DNA of 64,000 nt from Pedosphaera parvula Ellin514. GTDB lineage: Bacteria; Verrucomicrobiota; Verrucomicrobiia; Limisphaerales; Pedosphaeraceae. Below the pieces are notes generated by a model. That model saw only the letters and a program-made list of their open reading frames with translations. It did not search any database and had not been told where the DNA came from. Location of the stretch: NCBI RefSeq assembly GCF_000172555.1, contig NZ_ABOX02000027.1, positions 18,691 through 82,690 of the forward strand, given 5' to 3'. The position numbers and the translations under genes are program-made. Positions 60,176-64,000 of this stretch are shown one piece after another. Numbering within the stretch: position 1 is the first letter of the stretch; each line of letters starts with the position of its first letter.

Positions 60176-62431
60176 ATGTTTTGCAAACCAATGTTTTCGA
60201 TGGCAGTACTGGTCGTGGCTGTGCTGGCTGGCGTCGGACGAACGCGCGCGGAGAGGTTGGCGACGGTGGAGGAAGTTGTTCATTCCAAAATTGATCTCTG
60301 GGGCGAAGCAGCACTTCGTCAGCCCAATGGGCCGAGCTACGAATTTTTTGAGCCGCTCCTGCCGGCGCTGCGGTATGTCAGCGCAGATTTCCATTATTAT
60401 CCCATTGTGTTGAGTGCGCCTTTCGCCAAACAGAAGGCGCGGCTGATTTCCAATGGAAGCGGCATCAACCTGCGTGGTGGCGCACGCGGGTGGAGGGATG
60501 TTGGTGTGCCTGTCATGTTCAGAGTCGGCCCTGACGAGTTCCTGTTTGGCAATAACGTGCAGCACCTGGAAGGACCGCATCTGGCGGAAGGTTTTCTGCC
60601 GATCGTGGAGATGAATTGTAAACATGGGGAGTGTAGCTACTCTGAGGAGAGTTTCGCGGCCATGGATCCAGCTCTGTGCGATCATGCGTTGGTGTTCACA
60701 CGATTTGGCGTCAAGCAAGCGCGAAAGACTCCCATGAGGGTTTGTGTGCAGGTCGACTCGAAAACAGCCATCAAGGCAGGGGAGGGGCGCCTGCAGAATG
60801 AAAAAGGAGAGACGATCCTGTGGTTTGATGGCAATTGGAAATGGGAGGCGACTCGGGGATTGCTGTCTTGTGATTTCAAAACCAATTTGACGGCGACGCT
60901 GGCGATCGCCACAGTGCCATTTGCCGAGGCAGTGGCTTCGCCTCTGGCCACGAACGGCTACGTGGCACAACGCGACTTGGCAGTCAATGAGTGGAAGAAG
61001 TTGCTTGATCGAGGAATGAAAGTCGAGGTGCCAGAGCCGTTGGTTAATAACGCCTGGAGGAGCCTCATTTTGCAAAATTTCTCGCTGATGAACGGCAATA
61101 GCATGCGCTATAGCGCGGCGAACCAGTATGACTCAGTTTACGAAAGTGAGGGCAGCGACGCCACCACGGCAATGCTATTGTGGGGCTTCACGAAAGAAAG
61201 TGCCCGGCTGTTTGAACCACTAATGGACGTGAGCCGGAAAGGAATGGAATTGAATTACGCAGGGCAAAAGTTGGAGAATGTGGCGGTTTATTTTTGGGAA
61301 ACACGCGATAAGCAGTTTTTGGATAGTCTGCGGCCAAAATGGGAGCGAGAAGTGCAACGAATCGTTGGCGCTCGCGACAGCCGGGGATTGTTGCCCCGCG
61401 GGAGTTACTGTAATGATATTCCGATGCCGATTATCTCACTCAACACGCACGGCAAGTGTTGGCGAGGTTTGAGAGACTTGAGCAAGGTGCTGGGAGAGGC
61501 AGGTTATGAGGAGGAGTCTAAGCGCCTCACGAGAGTGTCGTCGGAATTTCGCAGCAATATCCTGACGGCAGTGGACCAGAGCATCTTCACCAACACGCAG
61601 CCACCGTTTGTGCCTATCGCACTCTTTGGGGACGAGCAGCCGTGTGACCCAATTTGCGCGACGAAGATGGGCAGCTACTGGAACCTGGTTTCCAACTTTG
61701 TGCTGAATTTCGGAGCGCTCGAGCCGGGTAGCCAGCGGGAGACGTGGCTCACGCAGTATATACAGCAGCATGGAGGTTTGTGCATGGGAATGGCGCGTTC
61801 TTTGCCGGCTCCCGGCTGGTGGGTAAGCCCGCACAATATGAACCCACTTTATGGCATGCACTATGGGCTGACACTGTTGCGCCGAGACGAACCGGACAGG
61901 GCGCTTGTGACATTTTATGGAATGCTGGCACAAGGGTTGACGCGGGAAACGTTTGTTGCGGGAGAAGGAAATTCAATTGTACCGCTGGATGCATTTGGCC
62001 GGCAGTTTATGATGCCGCCCAACAGCGGTGGAAACGCCCACGTTTTGCAGATGCTCCGTTACCTGTTGGTGCAGGACTTTGACCTGAATGACGACGGCGA
62101 ACCGGACACGTTGCGGCTCTGCTTCAGCACGCCAAGGCGATGGTTGGAGGATGGCAAAACGATCGCAGTGGAAGATGCTCCAACGGCATTCGGACCGCTT
62201 TCCATGAAGGTGCAATCAAAGCTCAAGGCGGGCGAGGTCGATGTTGAACTGAGTTTACCTGTTCGAAATAAAGTGGCCAGAACGTTATTTCGTGCACGGT
62301 TGCCCGAGGGTTGGAAGGTTATTTCAGCAAACGTGGGAGCTAAGGAGTTTGTGGTCGATGACAGTGGCACGGTTGACTTGGCGACGTTGGCAGGAAAGCA
62401 AAACGTTCGTTTTAAAGTGGTCCGGCAGTAG
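60176..62431 (+). CDS. Secreted (alpha/alpha)6-barrel protein, putative glycoside hydrolase
   Basis: The 751-residue precursor starts with a signal peptide (MAVLVVAVLAGVGRTRA). After an N-terminal beta-sandwich (about 60-290) comes a helical toroid typical of six-hairpin glycosidases: LVNNAWRSLILQNFSLMNG, YDSVYESEGSDATTAMLLWG, FWETRDKQFLDSLRPKWERE, GLLPRGSYCNDIPMPIISLN, and GGLCMGMARSLPAPGWWVSP. Glu/Asp residues in the ESEGSD and NDIP segments could be catalytic. I do not place it in a numbered GH family. The LacI gene following about 130 bases later supports a sugar role. Confidence 0.75.
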   Translation: MFCKPMFSMAVLVVAVLAGVGRTRAERLATVEEVVHSKIDLWGEAALRQPNGPSYEFFEPLLPALRYVSADFHYYPIVLSAPFAKQKARLISNGSGINLRGGARGWRDVGVPVMFRVGPDEFLFGNNVQHLEGPHLAEGFLPIVEMNCKHGECSYSEESFAAMDPALCDHALVFTRFGVKQARKTPMRVCVQVDSKTAIKAGEGRLQNEKGETILWFDGNWKWEATRGLLSCDFKTNLTATLAIATVPFAEAVASPLATNGYVAQRDLAVNEWKKLLDRGMKVEVPEPLVNNAWRSLILQNFSLMNGNSMRYSAANQYDSVYESEGSDATTAMLLWGFTKESARLFEPLMDVSRKGMELNYAGQKLENVAVYFWETRDKQFLDSLRPKWEREVQRIVGARDSRGLLPRGSYCNDIPMPIISLNTHGKCWRGLRDLSKVLGEAGYEEESKRLTRVSSEFRSNILTAVDQSIFTNTQPPFVPIALFGDEQPCDPICATKMGSYWNLVSNFVLNFGALEPGSQRETWLTQYIQQHGGLCMGMARSLPAPGWWVSPHNMNPLYGMHYGLTLLRRDEPDRALVTFYGMLAQGLTRETFVAGEGNSIVPLDAFGRQFMMPPNSGGNAHVLQMLRYLLVQDFDLNDDGEPDTLRLCFSTPRRWLEDGKTIAVEDAPTAFGPLSMKVQSKLKAGEVDVELSLPVRNKVARTLFRARLPEGWKVISANVGAKEFVVDDSGTVDLATLAGKQNVRFKVVRQ

Positions 62432-62560
62432 GGGAGGAATGAGTTTCTGCATCCCAGCAGGAGGCCCATCTTGATTTGAGGTTGCATGCCAAAATAATAT
62501 TCCCCATGCGTGTTTGTTTTGACCGTCAGTGGTCCTTCTGATAGAGGTCTGGCGGTCACC

Positions 62561-63547
62561 ATGGTTACCCAGGAACTTATCGCTCGTAAACTAGGTCTTT
62601 CACGTCAGTTGGTGAGCTTTGCTCTCGCCGGCCATCCACAGGTTTCGGAGGCGTCACGCAAGCGTATTCTGGCTGCGGCGCAGGAACTCGGTTATAAGCC
62701 GAATCCTTATGCCCGGGCACTTAAGAAAGGGCGAACCGGTATCGTTGCTCTTTGGATCCAGGACTTGTTCTCCACCCATTACATCCACGTGATGAGCGAA
62801 CTCAATCGGGTGGTAAAGCAAGCGAAGCATGAGTTGATTGTGAATGAGGTTGGGAGCGGTGGAGCAGCTCAAATGTTGTCGCATGTGCCGGTGGATGCGA
62901 TTTTTGCGATGGAGACTCCCCTGCAAGTGAGTGCGTACGTGGAGGCGCAGAGAGGACAAGCTGTCCCGGTAATCAGCATGGGGGCAGCGTGCTATTTAAA
63001 AACGGATTACATCAAGGTGGATTTGGATAGTGCCACGAAGGAGGCGATGGAGCATTTGATGAGCTCCGGTTATAAGCGGATTGCGCATGCCACTTTTATT
63101 GGGAAGGGGTTGCCCGAGTCCAGTCGGCGGGTAAGTTACACCAAAGCGATGCGGAAAGCAGGATTAAAGCCGGAGTTTATCCACTATCCCCTGGGAGCCG
63201 ACCAACGAGCCAGCGTCCGCAGGATTGTTCAGGATTATGTGGGACAGAACGGTTGCCCGGAAGCGATTTTTTGTCATTCAGACGATGTGGCGTTGGGCAT
63301 ATATCGCGGACTTTGCGATATGAAACTGCGAGTGCCGGAGGACGTCGCAATCGTGGGATGCGACGGGATTCAGGACACAGAATATTTGGAGTGTCCGATT
63401 ACGACGATAGTGCAACCAGTTGAAGAAATGTGCGCCCTTGCGTGGAACTTTTTAACGAAGCGGTTTGACGATGGAACACTCAAACAGCAACAGATCACTC
63501 TGAAGCCGAGACTGGCAGTGCGCGAATCCTCTCTGCGGCAGGACTAA
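62561..63547 (+). CDS. LacI-family transcriptional regulator
   Basis: The 328-residue protein has the classic HTH and hinge: TQELIARKLGLSRQLVSFAL, then RILAAAQELGYKPNPYARAL. A periplasmic-binding-protein-like ligand domain follows: GIVALWIQDLFSTHYIHVM, RIAHATFIGKGLPESSRR, EAIFCHSDDVALGIYRGL, and VPEDVAIVGCDGIQDTEYL. ATG 62561 fits the domain start; a GTG at 62510 would add 17 unrelated residues. It probably senses a sugar and controls the glycosidase before it and the secreted protein after it, where a palindrome lies. Confidence 0.92.
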   Translation: MVTQELIARKLGLSRQLVSFALAGHPQVSEASRKRILAAAQELGYKPNPYARALKKGRTGIVALWIQDLFSTHYIHVMSELNRVVKQAKHELIVNEVGSGGAAQMLSHVPVDAIFAMETPLQVSAYVEAQRGQAVPVISMGAACYLKTDYIKVDLDSATKEAMEHLMSSGYKRIAHATFIGKGLPESSRRVSYTKAMRKAGLKPEFIHYPLGADQRASVRRIVQDYVGQNGCPEAIFCHSDDVALGIYRGLCDMKLRVPEDVAIVGCDGIQDTEYLECPITTIVQPVEEMCALAWNFLTKRFDDGTLKQQQITLKPRLAVRESSLRQD

Positions 63548-63712
63548 AACCGTCAATCAGCCTGCTGCACTTTCCACACCTGCGTGTCGTTGGTGAAATG
63601 CCAATTAGTATTCTGCGCGGTTTGTAGTGTGGGTGCCGGCAGCTTCAAACTGGCGGAGTTATTCACCTAAATGTAACAGGACGGTAACCTGTACATTCCG
63701 AATTGTTGTTAC

Positions 63713-63742
63713 AAGAGAGGGGCTGATAAGAGAGGGGCTGAT
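63713..63742. repeat. 15-bp tandem repeat (two units)
   Basis: AAGAGAGGGGCTGAT is repeated exactly at 63713-63727 and 63728-63742 in the promoter region of the last gene. An inverted pair TGTAACA (63672-63678) and TGTTACA (63707-63713) lies just before it. Both may be regulator sites. Confidence 0.6.
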
Positions 63743-63783
63743 TCGCAGATAAAAACAAATTGCAATAGAAATTATTTAAAAGT

Positions 63784-63814
63784 GTTGACGCGTTAACTTA
63801 GCTCGTGCTAAATA
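63784..63814 (+). promoter_or_regulatory. Candidate promoter with palindrome over the -35 element
   Basis: TTGACG (63785-63790), 18 bases, then TAAATA (63809-63814) form a promoter 42 bases before ATG 63856. GTTGACGCGTTAAC (63784-63797) is a palindrome with 6 of 7 pairs matching over the -35 box, a position where a repressor such as the adjacent LacI protein would act. Binding is inferred. Confidence 0.5.
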
Positions 63815-63855
63815 AGGCTAATTGTTCATTTAATCTCCGCTTCAGAAAAATAACC

Positions 63856-64000
63856 ATGAAAAAAATGTTGTTTGGAGTCATGCGCAAGCTTGGAGCGCTA
63901 ACCGGGCAAAAGGTCGTAATGATTGTTTCTGCAGTCATTGCCTTGGGCGGTGTAACTGCCCGAGCTGATTATACATCGACTGTCCTGGCTGATTCGCCGA
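63856..64000 (+). CDS. Start of a secreted protein (partial at right edge)
   Basis: Forty-eight codons are visible: a basic start (MKKMLFGVMRKLGALTGQK), a hydrophobic core (VVMIVSAVIALGGV) and a likely signal-peptidase site TARA/DYTSTVLADSP. The motif Y-x-S-T-V-L-A-D-x-P opens many LamG-type secreted proteins of this phylum, usually going on to V/I-A-Y-Y-R-L; that part lies outside the window. It follows the promoter at 63784-63814. Confidence 0.65.
   Translation, partial: MKKMLFGVMRKLGALTGQKVVMIVSAVIALGGVTARADYTSTVLADSP

Overview
The window looks like chromosomal DNA of a soil-type Verrucomicrobiota bacterium, most like the Pedosphaera/Limisphaerales group. This is inferred from content: pseudopilins with the short prepilin motif and an H-x-G-type tail, an ECF sigma factor carrying a membrane-anchored C-terminal extension, a giant secreted protein ending in the beta-rich tail that recurs in this phylum, a hopanoid cyclase, and moderate GC. 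No rRNA, tRNA, CRISPR array, transposase or integrase was seen.

Layout. 1-1384: the tail of an outer-membrane beta-barrel (FadL-like) overlapping a receiver-first histidine kinase. 1415-24483: a dense nucleobase-catabolism island. Leftward genes are uricase, an AGXT2-like aminotransferase, an NCS1 permease, a mini S24/S26-like protein, dihydropyrimidinase, methylmalonate-semialdehyde dehydrogenase and PreA. Rightward genes are a carbamoylase, uraD, uraH, allC, allB, allE, a GAF protein, a plant-type ureidoglycolate amidohydrolase, malate synthase and a fused xanthine dehydrogenase, with xdhC convergent. The two arms diverge from about 10.2 kb, where an 18-bp palindrome lies. Together they can take hypoxanthine/xanthine to urate, allantoin, ureidoglycolate, glyoxylate and malate, and uracil/thymine to beta-amino acids and CoA thioesters. 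Adenine deaminase (29.4-31.1 kb) feeds adenine in.

24.5-34.6 kb: a patchy region. Two 280-bp direct repeats are both the same dead remnant of an AzgA-type purine permease, and they bracket an ECF sigma/pseudopilin pair. A HEAT-repeat protein, several small unknown proteins, a zinc-ribbon membrane protein broken by a 38-bp tandem duplication, a CHAD protein and an extended inverted repeat follow. 34.9-36.9 kb: a ydaO-type cyclic-di-AMP riboswitch with an intrinsic terminator precedes a KimA-like transporter.

36.9-44.4 kb: a DUF4855-like secreted protein, an ATP-grasp protein, a secreted esterase-lactonase fusion, a DJ-1/PfpI protein, a self-controlled TetR regulator and squalene-hopene cyclase. 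44.4-50.3 kb: a tight six-gene leftward operon matching the functionally uncharacterised Salmonella STM4011-STM4015 cluster, plus a HAD phosphatase. It has two radical SAM proteins, a sulfatase-like hydrolase, a HAD protein, an ATP-grasp protein and a leucine-rich-repeat protein. This is the best candidate here for an undescribed system.

50.6-64.0 kb: a sodium:solute symporter, a lipoprotein/pseudopilin pair, an 1809-residue secreted multidomain protein with two haem-c motifs, a secreted (alpha/alpha)6-type putative glycosidase, a LacI regulator, and the start of another secreted protein.
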